64,000 nt of DNA. Origin: JAHEJA01 sp965656445 (lineage in GTDB: Bacteria > Pseudomonadota > Alphaproteobacteria > Rhodobacterales > Rhodobacteraceae). Within the stretch, counting starts at the first letter, position 1. The number at the start of each line of letters is the position of its first letter. Made by a program: the position numbers and the translations under genes. A model generated the notes under the pieces. It had not been told where the DNA came from. It did not search any database and saw only the letters and a list, made by a program, of their open reading frames with translations. Shown here piece by piece: positions 1-8,651 of the stretch. The DNA is taken from positions 434,001 to 498,000 of the forward strand of contig CBFHKO010000001.1 in assembly GCA_965656445.1 (NCBI GenBank), read 5' to 3'.

Positions 1-89
1 CCCAGATCATCACAGACCTGACGCCACAGGTCAGGTCCATATGTGTCGGTCACAAAGGATTCTATCGATTTATTGACAAGTCCGTGCAT
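1..89 (-). CDS. H-NOX (haem NO-binding, HNOB) protein, 5' end only
   Basis: Only the first 29 codons lie in the window; the gene runs off the left edge. From an ATG at 87-89 the protein begins MHGLVNKSIESF and continues to TDTYGPDLW, the N-terminal signature of the H-NOX/HNOB family (Met-x-Gly-Leu-Val-Asn-Lys, then Tyr-Gly and Trp). An AAAGG stretch about 9 bases upstream can serve as ribosome binding site. H-NOX proteins are cytoplasmic haem sensors of nitric oxide or oxygen that usually signal through a histidine kinase or cyclic-di-GMP enzyme encoded nearby. The haem ligand histidine would lie outside the window, so haem binding cannot be verified. The identification rests on about 29 residues but the motif spacing is distinctive. 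Confidence 0.78.
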   Translation of the reverse strand, partial: MHGLVNKSIESFVTDTYGPDLWRQVCDDL

Positions 90-137
90 TCTTGGTGCCT
101 TTCGATCAAAGGTCAAAAGACACCAAATTTCTTTCAA

Positions 138-168
138 ATTTCTAAACTACCTTAGGAAATTTAGAAAT
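138..168. repeat. Inverted repeat overlapping the MttB-like stop codon
   Basis: Nine-base arms ATTTCTAAA (138-146) and TTTAGAAAT (160-168) are separated by 13 bases. The right arm overlaps the TAA stop of the MttB-like gene, and the whole element lies about 50 bases upstream of the H-NOX start on the same strand. It could be an operator for the H-NOX gene or a weak A/T-rich stem. It has no T-run typical of an intrinsic terminator. Confidence 0.4.
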
Positions 169-1720
169 CAGTGGGCGCGCCACCTTCGGACTTGCGGCGC
201 TCAACAAACTCAGCCAACTCTTCTCTAATAGACTCGTCCATTGGGGGCGCTTCAAACTCTTCGATGATACGCTTGTAAATGTTATGCGCGCGCTCTGGGG
301 TCCATACGCCACCGGCCACTTCCCAGCCTTCGTAGTTTTTCCAATCCGACAAGAAAGGTTGATAAAAGGCGGTCGTATAGCGATCTTGAGTATGCTGTAT
401 CCCAAAGAAATGCCCATCATTGCCCACCGATTTAATCGCATCCAATGCAATGTCATCTGGAGTTGTGGCAAATGTTGCAGGCTCCATATATCGCTGAATC
501 TGTTGCAAGACTTCGCAGTCCATCACAAATTTTTCAGGGCTCGCAATCAATCCGCCTTCTAGCCAACCTGCAGCGTGATACACCATATTCGTCCCGGATT
601 GGACCGCCGCCCAAAGGCTATTGGACGTTTCCCACATCGCCTGACCATCAGGCACATTGGCCGCACAGACCCCAGACGAGCGCATCGGCAATCCATAAAA
701 CCGCGCCAACTGACCCGTCATTTGTGTCGCCCGCATATATTCAGGCGTTCCAAAGGCAGGCGCGCCCGATTTCATGTCCACATTCGAGGTAAATGTCCCA
801 ATTGCGCAAGCCGCGCCAGGGCGAATGATTTGTGCCAAAACAACCGCACACAAAGCCTCGGCTAAAGATTGCGCAACCGCACCCGCCATCGTCACCGGAG
901 CCATTGCCCCCGCCAAGGTAAAGGGCGTGACCACCAACCCTTGATTGCGACGCGCAAGACGCATCCAGCCATCCAACATTGGAATGTCATGTTTCAGAGG
1001 TGAGGTAGAATTGATGTTGGTATACATCCGCGGCTTTTCTTCGAATTCTTCGTGGCTCAGACCACCGGCAATTCGCACCATTTCCATCACGTCCTCGACC
1101 CGCTCTTTGCCCAAGGAATAGGCATGCGCAACTTTGTCCGTCAGCGTGAGCTTGTCATAAAGAACATCCAAGTGGCGCACAGAGGCATGCACATCGACAG
1201 GCTCAACAGGATAGCCACCCACAAAGTGGATACAGTTAAAATACTGGCTCAGCTTGAGAAAGTTTTTGCACATCTCACGTGTGCCAGGCAGCTTTTTGCC
1301 CAACTCCATATCCCAATAGTTCGGCGGAGAGGACACATTGCCGAACAACATATAATTGCCGCCAATCGTCAATTCCCGATCAAGGTTGCGCGGTGTAAGG
1401 GTCCACTGGCTTGGGGCTTTGGCGATCCATTCCATAACGAAATCACGGCCCATTCGGACGTTTTCACCGTTAATCGTACATCCCGCTTTGCGCAGGATTT
1501 CAAGCGCTTCGTGATTGAGAAATTCAATACCGACTTCTTCCAAAATCCGCATGGCGCCATCATGGATGGCAAGAACGCCTTCTTGGGTCAAAGGTTCTGT
1601 CGGTCGATCAACATTGACCGGCAGCCGCCATGGCATTTGCTCGATAACGGCCCCGCCTCTGCGCGTTGCATTCCCCGACCGACCGCCGCCGCGTCTGCGT
1701 TTTGGTGCAGTATCAGACAT
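161..1720 (-). CDS. MttB-family (trimethylamine methyltransferase-like) protein, non-pyrrolysine type
   Basis: A 519-residue member of the MttB superfamily of corrinoid-dependent methyltransferases, which move a methyl group from a quaternary or tertiary amine to a corrinoid protein. The N-terminus is basic and Gly/Arg-rich, followed by the family's conserved opening (PWRLPVNVDRPTEPLT, then EVGIEFL) and a central region containing NVSSPPNYWD and TNINSTSPLKHD. The reading frame has no internal amber codon, so this is not the pyrrolysine form; characterised relatives without pyrrolysine include glycine betaine methyltransferase MtgB. The start at 1720 is preferred over a longer frame from 1771 because AGGAG lies 5-9 bases upstream of it. 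No corrinoid protein gene is visible nearby, so the substrate and methyl acceptor are unknown. It lies downstream of DUF3572 and HAD genes on the same strand. Confidence 0.85.
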   Translation of the reverse strand: MSDTAPKRRRGGGRSGNATRRGGAVIEQMPWRLPVNVDRPTEPLTQEGVLAIHDGAMRILEEVGIEFLNHEALEILRKAGCTINGENVRMGRDFVMEWIAKAPSQWTLTPRNLDRELTIGGNYMLFGNVSSPPNYWDMELGKKLPGTREMCKNFLKLSQYFNCIHFVGGYPVEPVDVHASVRHLDVLYDKLTLTDKVAHAYSLGKERVEDVMEMVRIAGGLSHEEFEEKPRMYTNINSTSPLKHDIPMLDGWMRLARRNQGLVVTPFTLAGAMAPVTMAGAVAQSLAEALCAVVLAQIIRPGAACAIGTFTSNVDMKSGAPAFGTPEYMRATQMTGQLARFYGLPMRSSGVCAANVPDGQAMWETSNSLWAAVQSGTNMVYHAAGWLEGGLIASPEKFVMDCEVLQQIQRYMEPATFATTPDDIALDAIKSVGNDGHFFGIQHTQDRYTTAFYQPFLSDWKNYEGWEVAGGVWTPERAHNIYKRIIEEFEAPPMDESIREELAEFVERRKSEGGAPTDF

Positions 1721-1821
1721 GAAAATCTCCTTTGTGTTGCCTCTAACAAACACAAAGGTGAGCAGGGTCATCCTGTCGATTACCGACGCAATCCGTCGTT
1801 TTTAAATTTTTTCACCCAGAT

Positions 1822-2508
1822 TTAGGCGAGCCATGATGGAATTTCACTGATGTCTTGCAAGACAACACTCGCATATGGCGCCAGTTCTGCGCGCTGTGCG
1901 AGGCCCGTCAAAACACCGATTGTCTTCATTCCCGCGCGCTGACCTGCGATCAAATCATGCGTGCTATCTCCGACCATTGCGCACTCCGCGGGATCAAGGT
2001 TCATCGCTTTGGCAAAGGCCAGCAATGGCCCCGGCTCAGGTTTCGCGCCATAGCCACTGTCAAAGCCTGCGACAAAATCCAAAATGTCATAGGCATCCAC
2101 ACTTGATAGATGCGCCTTGGCCCCTTGTTCGCTGTCGTTGGTCATCACACCGATGGCGATTCCTTGGGCCTTGAGATCGTCGAAATAGGCACGAAGGGGG
2201 AGGACTTCGGACAAATCGGCACTTAATGCTTTTGTGGTTATATAGGCTTCAACCTCGTCAACGTCCGCATTGTCTAATGCCGCACTAAACAGCTCGCTCG
2301 CCTCTCTGTTTGTGCCCGCAATCAGGGGGCTTGTTGTGCGCACCTCACCCTTTTGCAAATCGAAATCAACGGCATCCGCGATTGCTTGGGCAAGGGAAGG
2401 ATCGCCCTTGGATAAATCCCGAATGACATCGCGCGTCCATGAATTCCATGTCGTTTGATAATCAAACAAAGTTCCGTCTTTGTCGAATAATAATCCCTTT
2501 ATTTTCAT
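1822..2508 (-). CDS. HAD-superfamily hydrolase, phosphoglycolate phosphatase-like
   Basis: This 228-residue protein carries the full set of HAD phosphatase motifs: DKDGT at residues 9-13 (nucleophile Asp9, acid/base Asp11), Thr123-Asn124 in motif II, Lys156 in motif III, and GDSTHD with Asp181 and Asp185 for Mg2+ binding. A helical cap sits between motifs I and II, as in the Gph/PGMB subgroup. The likely substrate is a small phosphorylated metabolite such as 2-phosphoglycolate, but specificity cannot be read from sequence. The start codon lies 4 bases after the stop of the upstream DUF3572 gene, so the two are probably translationally coupled. Confidence 0.85.
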   Translation of the reverse strand: MKIKGLLFDKDGTLFDYQTTWNSWTRDVIRDLSKGDPSLAQAIADAVDFDLQKGEVRTTSPLIAGTNREASELFSAALDNADVDEVEAYITTKALSADLSEVLPLRAYFDDLKAQGIAIGVMTNDSEQGAKAHLSSVDAYDILDFVAGFDSGYGAKPEPGPLLAFAKAMNLDPAECAMVGDSTHDLIAGQRAGMKTIGVLTGLAQRAELAPYASVVLQDISEIPSWLA

Positions 2509-2512
2509 ACCT

Positions 2513-2791
2513 CTAGGTCCAATTCACTTGTTCGCCACCAGGGAGCATTTGACGCGCACGTGACATCAGTTCAGGGTTCAACCCTGTCGCATCCGTTGCT
2601 GAAATGACCCATTGATCATCCATTAAAACAAAATCCAATACAGCCCCCAAAAATTCAGGCGCATTGGCATTTTCACGAAGATCGTCCCCGCTTGCCCCTG
2701 TTGCCCCTAAAAAGATCGGCAGGAGGTCTTCGTTACCAACCAACCAAGACAAAATTGTAAGGGCATAAGTTTCCGCAAATTCGGAGGTCAT
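2513..2791 (-). CDS. DUF3572 family protein
   Basis: A 92-residue acidic, mostly helical protein of the DUF3572 family, common in Rhodobacterales and Rhizobiales. It has no signal peptide or membrane segment. Its divergent neighbour is the PleD-type diguanylate cyclase, an arrangement I associate with this group of bacteria. It forms a tight operon with the downstream HAD hydrolase, the stop and next start being 4 bases apart. The function is unknown. Confidence 0.75.
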   Translation of the reverse strand: MTSEFAETYALTILSWLVGNEDLLPIFLGATGASGDDLRENANAPEFLGAVLDFVLMDDQWVISATDATGLNPELMSRARQMLPGGEQVNWT

Positions 2792-2881
2792 AGATCGTTC
2801 CTTCGCTTCTCAAGGGTTTATTAACCCAATTAGTGAAAATTGACACAAACTAAATTAAAATTTTCTTGAAATGGTCTGATC

Positions 2882-4294
2882 ATGTCCGCCAAAATTTTGC
2901 TCATCGATCCGCTTGCGACAAATCGAATAACCTTTGGGTTCAAACTTCGCAAAGCGCATTACCGCGTCACAAGCGTGTCCTGTTTGGATGAATTGCATGC
3001 GGAATATGGAAATTTACACTGGGATCTCATTATCCTTGGGGCGCAAGACCATATCGAAATTGATCGCATAAAATGTGATACGATGTTGCAGCGTCTTCCC
3101 ATCATCGCAATCTATGACACGGACATTGACTTTGATCGCTTGGCGTTACTCAAAGCAGGGGCGGATGATGTCATGGCGAAACCTGTTGGGGAAAAGACGC
3201 TCTTGGCCAAATTGCGGTCCCTGTTACGGATGACCCATTCCACCAAAGAATTGGAGCTCAGAGAGGACACCAATCGAGTTTTGGGCTTTAATGAGGCGCC
3301 TAGCGGGTTTGCGCGTCGTCAAAAATGTGTTGTGATTTCGGACACACCCCGCGATCAAAACCCATTAGAGAGCAAGCTTGCCGCGATAAAAGCCATGTCG
3401 TTTGATTGGCTGACCCCTGAAGAATTTCACGACTTGGGCGAGGCATTAATGAAACGCGACTGCTTTGTTTTGGCCTTGTCGCAGGCTACGGCGCGCCAAT
3501 CGATAAACCTAATCTTGGAAATGCGTGCCAATCGCGAGACGCGCCATAGCGCAATTCTGGTTGCGGCCCCCTCCGACAGCCATCAATCCACAATGGATGC
3601 CTTGGATTTAGGGGCGAATGATGTGCTTCTTGATGGGTATATCTCTGAGGAAATCGAACACCGTATTCACACGCAAATCCGTCACAAAGAAACGAACGAA
3701 CGCCTACGCCAAACGGTCAAAGCGGGATTGGACGCAGCCCTCAGCGATCCTCTAACAGGGTTATTCAATCGTCGTTACGCCATGACCCACCTCGTGCATT
3801 GTGTTGAAAATGCGCGTTCAAAACAGGCTGATCTCGCCGTAATTTTAGTGGATTTGGATCATTTCAAAATCATCAACGACACCTATGGACACAATACGGG
3901 CGACATTGTTTTGACCACCGTTGCCAATCGCCTCAAAAACGCCATCCGCGCCTCAGACATGATTGCCCGCATCGGCGGCGAAGAGTTCATGATATTACTG
4001 GTTGACACCCCCCCAAGTGTGGCGAAAACCTTAGCAGACCGGTTATGCCGCGTCATTTCTGATACGGATTTACCCGACATTCATCACCCTGTCACAGCCA
4101 GTTTAGGGCTTCGATCCCTTGTGATTGATCAAGAACAGGACACGCCGAGCAATTTACTCAATGATGCGGATCGTGCGCTCTATCACGCCAAGGCAAATGG
4201 GCGAAATCAGGTCATTGGGTATTCGTCATCCCTGTTCTCACAGCATGTTAGCGACAACAGCGACAGACAAGCGCAGCCAAACCACTTGCCCTAG
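2882..4294 (+). CDS. pleD: PleD-type response regulator / diguanylate cyclase with degenerate first receiver
   Basis: A 470-residue protein with the PleD layout: receiver 1 (about 1-120), second receiver-like domain (about 150-285) and GGDEF domain (about 300-460). The GGDEF active site is GGEEF at residues 365-369. An RxxD inhibitory site (RASD, 356-359) lies exactly five residues before it, so catalysis and product inhibition by cyclic-di-GMP look intact. In receiver 1 the position aligning with the phosphoacceptor Asp53 of Caulobacter PleD is Gly53, within DLIILG. The conserved acidic pair near residue 9 is reduced to one Asp, although Lys100 is kept. Receiver 1 therefore probably cannot be phosphorylated, and activation may follow another route. 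Divergent from DUF3572. Confidence 0.9.
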   Translation: MSAKILLIDPLATNRITFGFKLRKAHYRVTSVSCLDELHAEYGNLHWDLIILGAQDHIEIDRIKCDTMLQRLPIIAIYDTDIDFDRLALLKAGADDVMAKPVGEKTLLAKLRSLLRMTHSTKELELREDTNRVLGFNEAPSGFARRQKCVVISDTPRDQNPLESKLAAIKAMSFDWLTPEEFHDLGEALMKRDCFVLALSQATARQSINLILEMRANRETRHSAILVAAPSDSHQSTMDALDLGANDVLLDGYISEEIEHRIHTQIRHKETNERLRQTVKAGLDAALSDPLTGLFNRRYAMTHLVHCVENARSKQADLAVILVDLDHFKIINDTYGHNTGDIVLTTVANRLKNAIRASDMIARIGGEEFMILLVDTPPSVAKTLADRLCRVISDTDLPDIHHPVTASLGLRSLVIDQEQDTPSNLLNDADRALYHAKANGRNQVIGYSSSLFSQHVSDNSDRQAQPNHLP

Positions 4295-4346
4295 CGTCGT
4301 AATCAAGGTTTAACCGCCTAAAACGTGTGACGAAGGAGGGCTCTTC

Positions 4347-6236
4347 ATGGGGTATTCAGAAATTTACAAACAGTGGCAACAAGATCCTGAAGGATTTTGG
4401 ATGGATGCGGCACAGTCCATTGATTGGGTCAAAGCCCCGAGCAAGGCCTTAAATGACACCAATGCACCGCTTTATGAGTGGTACACAGATGCTGAGGTGA
4501 ACACCTGTTATAACGCCGTGGACCGCCATGTTGACGCTGGAAAAGGCGATCAAACAGCAATCATCTATGACAGCCCAATCACCGACACGAAATCCAAAAT
4601 CAGCTATGCTGAGCTCAAGGATAAAGTCGCGCTTTTGGCGGGGGCAATGGCGTCGAAAGGCATCATCAAAGGGGATCGCGTCATCATCTATATGCCGATG
4701 GTTCCCGAAGCTTTGGTTGCTATGTTGGCCTGTGCGCGGATTGGTGCGATCCATTCGGTTGTGTTTGGCGGTTTTGCCTCAAACGAATTGGCGGTTCGCA
4801 TTGATGATGCCAAACCTAAAATGATTTTGGCGGCCTCTTGTGGATTAGAACCCAATCGCGTGGTGCAATATAAACCCCTCATCGATGGGGCAATTGAGCT
4901 CTCAGATCACAAACCAGACAGCGTCTTTATCCTTCAGCGTCCCCAATGTGAGGCCGATTTGATTGAGGGCCGCGACTATGACTGGGCCGCTGTCCAAGAG
5001 GGCGTCACCCCTGCGGACTGTGTTCCTGTGTCAGGGGATCACCCTGCTTATATCCTCTATACCTCAGGCACAACAGGCGCGCCCAAAGGCGTTGTCCGTG
5101 CCACGGCGGGCCATTTGGTTGCGCTCAATTGGACCATGAAAAACATCTATAACGTGGATCCAGGCGATGTGTTCTGGGCGGCCTCAGATGTGGGTTGGGT
5201 CGTTGGACATAGCTATATTTGCTATGGTCCCCTTATCCATGGAAACACAACAATCGTCTTTGAAGGCAAACCCATCGGCACGCCAGATGCAGGCACCTTT
5301 TGGCGCGTCATCAGCGAACATAATGTTCGCAGTTTCTTTACGGCCCCGACAGCCTTTCGTGCCATCAAACGCGAAGACCCCAAAGGCGAGTTCAAACAAG
5401 AATACGATCTCTCTTGTTTGCGGGCACTTTACCTAGCAGGGGAACGTGCGGATCCGGACACCATTCACTGGGCCCAAGATTTGCTTGGCGTTCCTGTGAT
5501 TGATCACTGGTGGCAAACGGAAACGGGCTTTGCCATTGCAGCCAATCCACTGGGCATTGAGGCTCTTCCTGTGAAAATCGGAAGCCCATCTGTCGCGATG
5601 CCTGGCTACGACGTGCAAATCTTGGACGAAGGGGGCAATCAGATGAAACCCAATGAGTTGGGCGCCATTGCGATCAAGCTTCCTTTGCCGCCAGGTACAT
5701 TACCCACACTTTGGAACGCAGAAGAGCGGTTCAAAAAATCTTACCTCAACACATTCCCAGGCTACTATGAAACAGGGGATGCAGGCATGATTGATGAGGA
5801 TGGCTATCTCTATATCATGGCGCGCACAGATGATGTGATCAACGTTGCAGGTCACCGTCTCTCGACAGGTGCGATGGAAGAAGTGCTTGCCAATCATCCA
5901 GATGTTGCAGAATGCGCCGTGATCGGGGTGAGCGATCAACTCAAGGGGCAAATGCCCGTTGGTTTCTTGTGTCTGACCAATGGCGTCAATCGTCCCCATG
6001 ATGAGATCGTCAAAGAATGCGTAAAAATGATGCGTGATCAAATTGGTCCCGTCGCGGCCTTTAAATTGGCCGTGGTCGTGAACCGTTTGCCAAAAACCCG
6101 CTCTGGTAAAATCTTGCGCGCGACGATGGTTAAAATTGCCGATAGTGCAGAGTTTAAGTTACCAGCAACGATTGATGATCCCGCGATTCTTGATGAAATC
6201 AAAGAGGCGCTTCAAACAATCGGATATGCGCAATAA
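4347..6236 (+). CDS. prpE: Propionyl-CoA synthetase / acyl-CoA synthetase PrpE
   Basis: A 629-residue ANL-superfamily enzyme that activates propionate, and probably acetate, with ATP and CoA. Visible motifs are the P-loop-like YTSGTTGAPKG starting at Tyr238, the adenine-binding DHWWQTETGF, YETGDAG, and the C-terminal KTRSGKILR with catalytic Lys588, which is the usual site of regulatory acetylation. Length and N-terminus match PrpE better than Acs, which is slightly longer. An AAGGAGG sequence 7 bases before the ATG is a strong ribosome binding site. The gene ends at a clear intrinsic terminator. No methylcitrate or propionyl-CoA carboxylase genes lie nearby. Confidence 0.9.
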   Translation: MGYSEIYKQWQQDPEGFWMDAAQSIDWVKAPSKALNDTNAPLYEWYTDAEVNTCYNAVDRHVDAGKGDQTAIIYDSPITDTKSKISYAELKDKVALLAGAMASKGIIKGDRVIIYMPMVPEALVAMLACARIGAIHSVVFGGFASNELAVRIDDAKPKMILAASCGLEPNRVVQYKPLIDGAIELSDHKPDSVFILQRPQCEADLIEGRDYDWAAVQEGVTPADCVPVSGDHPAYILYTSGTTGAPKGVVRATAGHLVALNWTMKNIYNVDPGDVFWAASDVGWVVGHSYICYGPLIHGNTTIVFEGKPIGTPDAGTFWRVISEHNVRSFFTAPTAFRAIKREDPKGEFKQEYDLSCLRALYLAGERADPDTIHWAQDLLGVPVIDHWWQTETGFAIAANPLGIEALPVKIGSPSVAMPGYDVQILDEGGNQMKPNELGAIAIKLPLPPGTLPTLWNAEERFKKSYLNTFPGYYETGDAGMIDEDGYLYIMARTDDVINVAGHRLSTGAMEEVLANHPDVAECAVIGVSDQLKGQMPVGFLCLTNGVNRPHDEIVKECVKMMRDQIGPVAAFKLAVVVNRLPKTRSGKILRATMVKIADSAEFKLPATIDDPAILDEIKEALQTIGYAQ

Positions 6237-6243
6237 TTTAAAG

Positions 6244-6274
6244 AGGCCCGCCAAATTGAGCGGGCCTTTTTCTT
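6244..6274 (+). terminator. Rho-independent terminator after prpE
   Basis: Arms AGGCCCGC (6244-6251) and GCGGGCCT (6260-6267) form a perfect 8-base-pair stem with an 8-base loop, followed directly by TTTTTCTT. It lies 8 bases after the prpE stop and just before the convergent nadK stop, so it ends the prpE transcript. Confidence 0.88.
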
Positions 6275-7034
6275 AGACGAATTGTTCGCGAATGAGCCGT
6301 TCTTCGAGGCCATGTTCAGGATCGAACAGGATACGATGCTCTATGCTGTCGCTTGAGCAAATATCAACCGCCACCACATCCGGAAAAGATCGACTATCCG
6401 CATCCGCCATCATCGGGCGCTTTTCTGGTTCCAAGACCTCAAAGCGCACTTTGGCATGTTTGTGCAACAATGCCCCGCGCCATCGACGCGGGCGATAGGC
6501 GTTAAGTGCGGTCAATGCTAAGACCCCTGCCCCAATCGGCAAAATGGGTCCATGCGCGGAATAATTATAGGCCGTAGATCCCGCAGGTGTGGCCAATAAA
6601 ACACCATCAGAGACCAATTCTTCCATGCGGATTTTGTCGTCAATTATTATACGCAAACGGGCCGCTTGTGGACCCGCGCGCAGCATGGACACTTCGTTGA
6701 TCGCCAAGGCCTCATGAACAGTTCCATCCTTACAGGTCGCCGTCATTGACAAGGGATTAATCACCTCTTCGACAGCGACATCTAATCGCGCAGGTAAATC
6801 AAGTTCATTAAAGGAATTCATCAAAAACCCTACGGTGCCGCGATTCATGCCATAAACAGGCGCAGGAAGGTGCTGGGTTTGATGCAAAGTTTGCAACATG
6901 AATCCATCCCCACCAAGCGCGACAATCACATCGGCCTGATCTACAGGGGTTTGACCATATCGTTTGATCATAGCGTTTAGGGCATCTTGCGCAGTCTCCG
7001 ACGGTCCCGCAGTAAAGGCTATTTTGTCGCTCAT
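6273..7034 (-). CDS. nadK: NAD kinase
   Basis: Phosphorylates NAD+ to NADP+ in the cytoplasm. The protein has the family's GGDG motif (VIVALGGDGF, near residues 40-48), the GMNRGTVGFLMN substrate loop, and the second conserved block ATPAGSTAYNYSAHGPILP. At about 253 residues it matches the short alphaproteobacterial form. An ATG at 7034 is preferred; a TTG three codons upstream (7043) sits closer to an AGGAAA sequence and is a possible alternative. It is convergent with prpE and divergent from glyA. Confidence 0.93.
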   Translation of the reverse strand: MSDKIAFTAGPSETAQDALNAMIKRYGQTPVDQADVIVALGGDGFMLQTLHQTQHLPAPVYGMNRGTVGFLMNSFNELDLPARLDVAVEEVINPLSMTATCKDGTVHEALAINEVSMLRAGPQAARLRIIIDDKIRMEELVSDGVLLATPAGSTAYNYSAHGPILPIGAGVLALTALNAYRPRRWRGALLHKHAKVRFEVLEPEKRPMMADADSRSFPDVVAVDICSSDSIEHRILFDPEHGLEERLIREQFV

Positions 7035-7208
7035 GGTTGGCAAAGTTTCCTAAAGGCTTATCTATGACACGAAACAAACATAAATTTCACCAAAGCGCCA
7101 GAGATGCCGCGCAATTTCAGCGCAGCGTCGCATTCTAGCCTTTTCGACCCTGTAAGTTTCCGATAGGAAATTCCCAACGTTAACCCTTTGACCGGAGTGT
7201 CTGACACT

Positions 7209-8504
7209 ATGAGCGCCTCTTCCACCGATTCAGGTTTCTTTACGCAATCTCTTTCTGACCGCGATCCAGAGCTATTTGGCTCGATCACCAAAGAATTGGG
7301 ACGTCAACGCAATGAAATCGAATTGATTGCATCCGAAAACATCGTCTCCGCCGCCGTCATGGAAGCCCAAGGCAGCGTAATGACCAATAAGTACGCCGAA
7401 GGCTATCCAGGACGCCGCTATTATGGCGGCTGCCAATATGTTGATATCGCCGAAAACCTCGCGATTGAACGCGCCAAAGAGCTGTTTGATTGCGAATTTG
7501 CCAATGTTCAGCCGAACTCAGGATCGCAAGCCAACCAAGGCGTGTTCCAAGCGCTTGTCAAACCCGGTGAGACGATTTTGGGTATGAGCCTTGATGCCGG
7601 CGGTCACTTGACCCACGGCGCGGCGCCAAACCAATCGGGTAAGTGGTTCAACGCCGTGCAATACGGTGTGCGCAAACAAGATAACTTGATCGATTATGAT
7701 CAAATGCGCGAATTGGCTGTTGAGCATAAACCCAAGCTGATCATTGCTGGTGGCTCTGCGATCCCGCGCGTCATTGATTTTGCAAAAATTCGTGAAATTG
7801 CGGACGAAGTGGGCGCTTATGTGCTTGCCGATGTGGCGCATTTTGCAGGCTTAATTGCGGCGGGTGAATACCCCTCCCCCTTCCCGCATTGCCATGTGGC
7901 CACCACAACGACGCATAAAACATTGCGTGGCCCACGCGGTGGGATGATCTTGACCAATGACGGTGATTTGGCGAAAAAATTCAACTCTGCCATCTTCCCA
8001 GGTATTCAAGGCGGCCCGTTGATGCATGTGATCGCGGCAAAAGCCGTGGCCTTTGGCGAGGCGCTGCAGCCTGAATTTAAATCATATATCCAGCAAGTGA
8101 TCAAAAATGCCCAAGCTCTGTCAGATCAGTTGATCAAAGGTGGCTTGGACACGATCACGCATGGCACAGACACGCATGTTTTGCTCGTTGATTTGCGTCC
8201 CAAAGGCGTGAAAGGCAATGCAACGGAAAAAGCGTTGGAGCGCGCGCATATCACTTGTAACAAAAACGGCGTGCCTTTCGATCCAGAAAAACCAATGGTG
8301 ACATCTGGTATCCGCCTTGGATCCCCTGCGGGCACAACGCGCGGATTTGGCGAAGCAGAATTCCGCCAGATCGCAGATTGGATCATCGAAGTTGTTGATG
8401 GTTTGGCAACCAATGGCGAAGAAGGCAACGCCGCCGTTGAAGCCAAGGTGAAGGCAGAAGTCGAAGCCATGTGCGCCAAATTTCCAATGTATCCAAACCT
8501 ATAA
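7209..8504 (+). CDS. glyA: Serine hydroxymethyltransferase
   Basis: Pyridoxal-phosphate enzyme interconverting serine and glycine with tetrahydrofolate, the main source of one-carbon units. The 431-residue protein shows the family hallmarks: ELIASENIVS near the N-terminus, the GYPGRRYYGGC substrate loop, DVAHFAGLIAAG, and the cofactor-binding lysine at Lys237 in TTTTHKTLRGPRGG. I start it at the ATG at 7209, with GGAG at 7193-7196; an in-frame TTG at 7188 would add seven unconserved residues. It is a single-gene unit followed by an intrinsic terminator. Confidence 0.95.
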   Translation: MSASSTDSGFFTQSLSDRDPELFGSITKELGRQRNEIELIASENIVSAAVMEAQGSVMTNKYAEGYPGRRYYGGCQYVDIAENLAIERAKELFDCEFANVQPNSGSQANQGVFQALVKPGETILGMSLDAGGHLTHGAAPNQSGKWFNAVQYGVRKQDNLIDYDQMRELAVEHKPKLIIAGGSAIPRVIDFAKIREIADEVGAYVLADVAHFAGLIAAGEYPSPFPHCHVATTTTHKTLRGPRGGMILTNDGDLAKKFNSAIFPGIQGGPLMHVIAAKAVAFGEALQPEFKSYIQQVIKNAQALSDQLIKGGLDTITHGTDTHVLLVDLRPKGVKGNATEKALERAHITCNKNGVPFDPEKPMVTSGIRLGSPAGTTRGFGEAEFRQIADWIIEVVDGLATNGEEGNAAVEAKVKAEVEAMCAKFPMYPNL

Positions 8505-8527
8505 ATTTATAGGCCTATGACACAAGA

Positions 8528-8556
8528 AAGCCCTCTGACATTCAGGGGGCTTTTTG
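8528..8556 (+). terminator. Rho-independent terminator after glyA
   Basis: Stem AAGCCCTCTG / CAGGGGGCTT around the short loop ACATT, with one wobble pair, followed by TTTG. It starts 24 bases past the glyA stop. Confidence 0.85.
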
Positions 8557-8601
8557 CGTGGTCGCTGTTCTTCCATGATCATCAGACCGCTTTATCGGCC
8601 A

Positions 8602-8628
8602 CAAAAAAGGGCAGCCTAGGCCGCCCTC
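8602..8628 (-). terminator. Rho-independent terminator of the 5'-nucleotidase gene
   Basis: Read on the minus strand, AGGGCGGCC TA GGCTGCCCT folds into a near-perfect stem with one G-T wobble and is followed by TTTTTTG. It lies 24 bases beyond the stop codon of the UshA-like gene. With the glyA terminator it separates the two convergent units. Confidence 0.85.
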
Positions 8629-8651
8629 TTAACGTTGCTGGATAATGCCGA

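Noticed and set aside
161..1720. Pyrrolysine-containing trimethylamine methyltransferase MttB
   Set aside because: The reading frame contains no internal amber codon and no pyrrolysine genes are near; it is a non-pyrrolysine member of the family.
1052..1825. 257-codon plus-strand frame
   Set aside because: It is antisense to the well-supported MttB-like gene, has no ribosome binding site and no family features.
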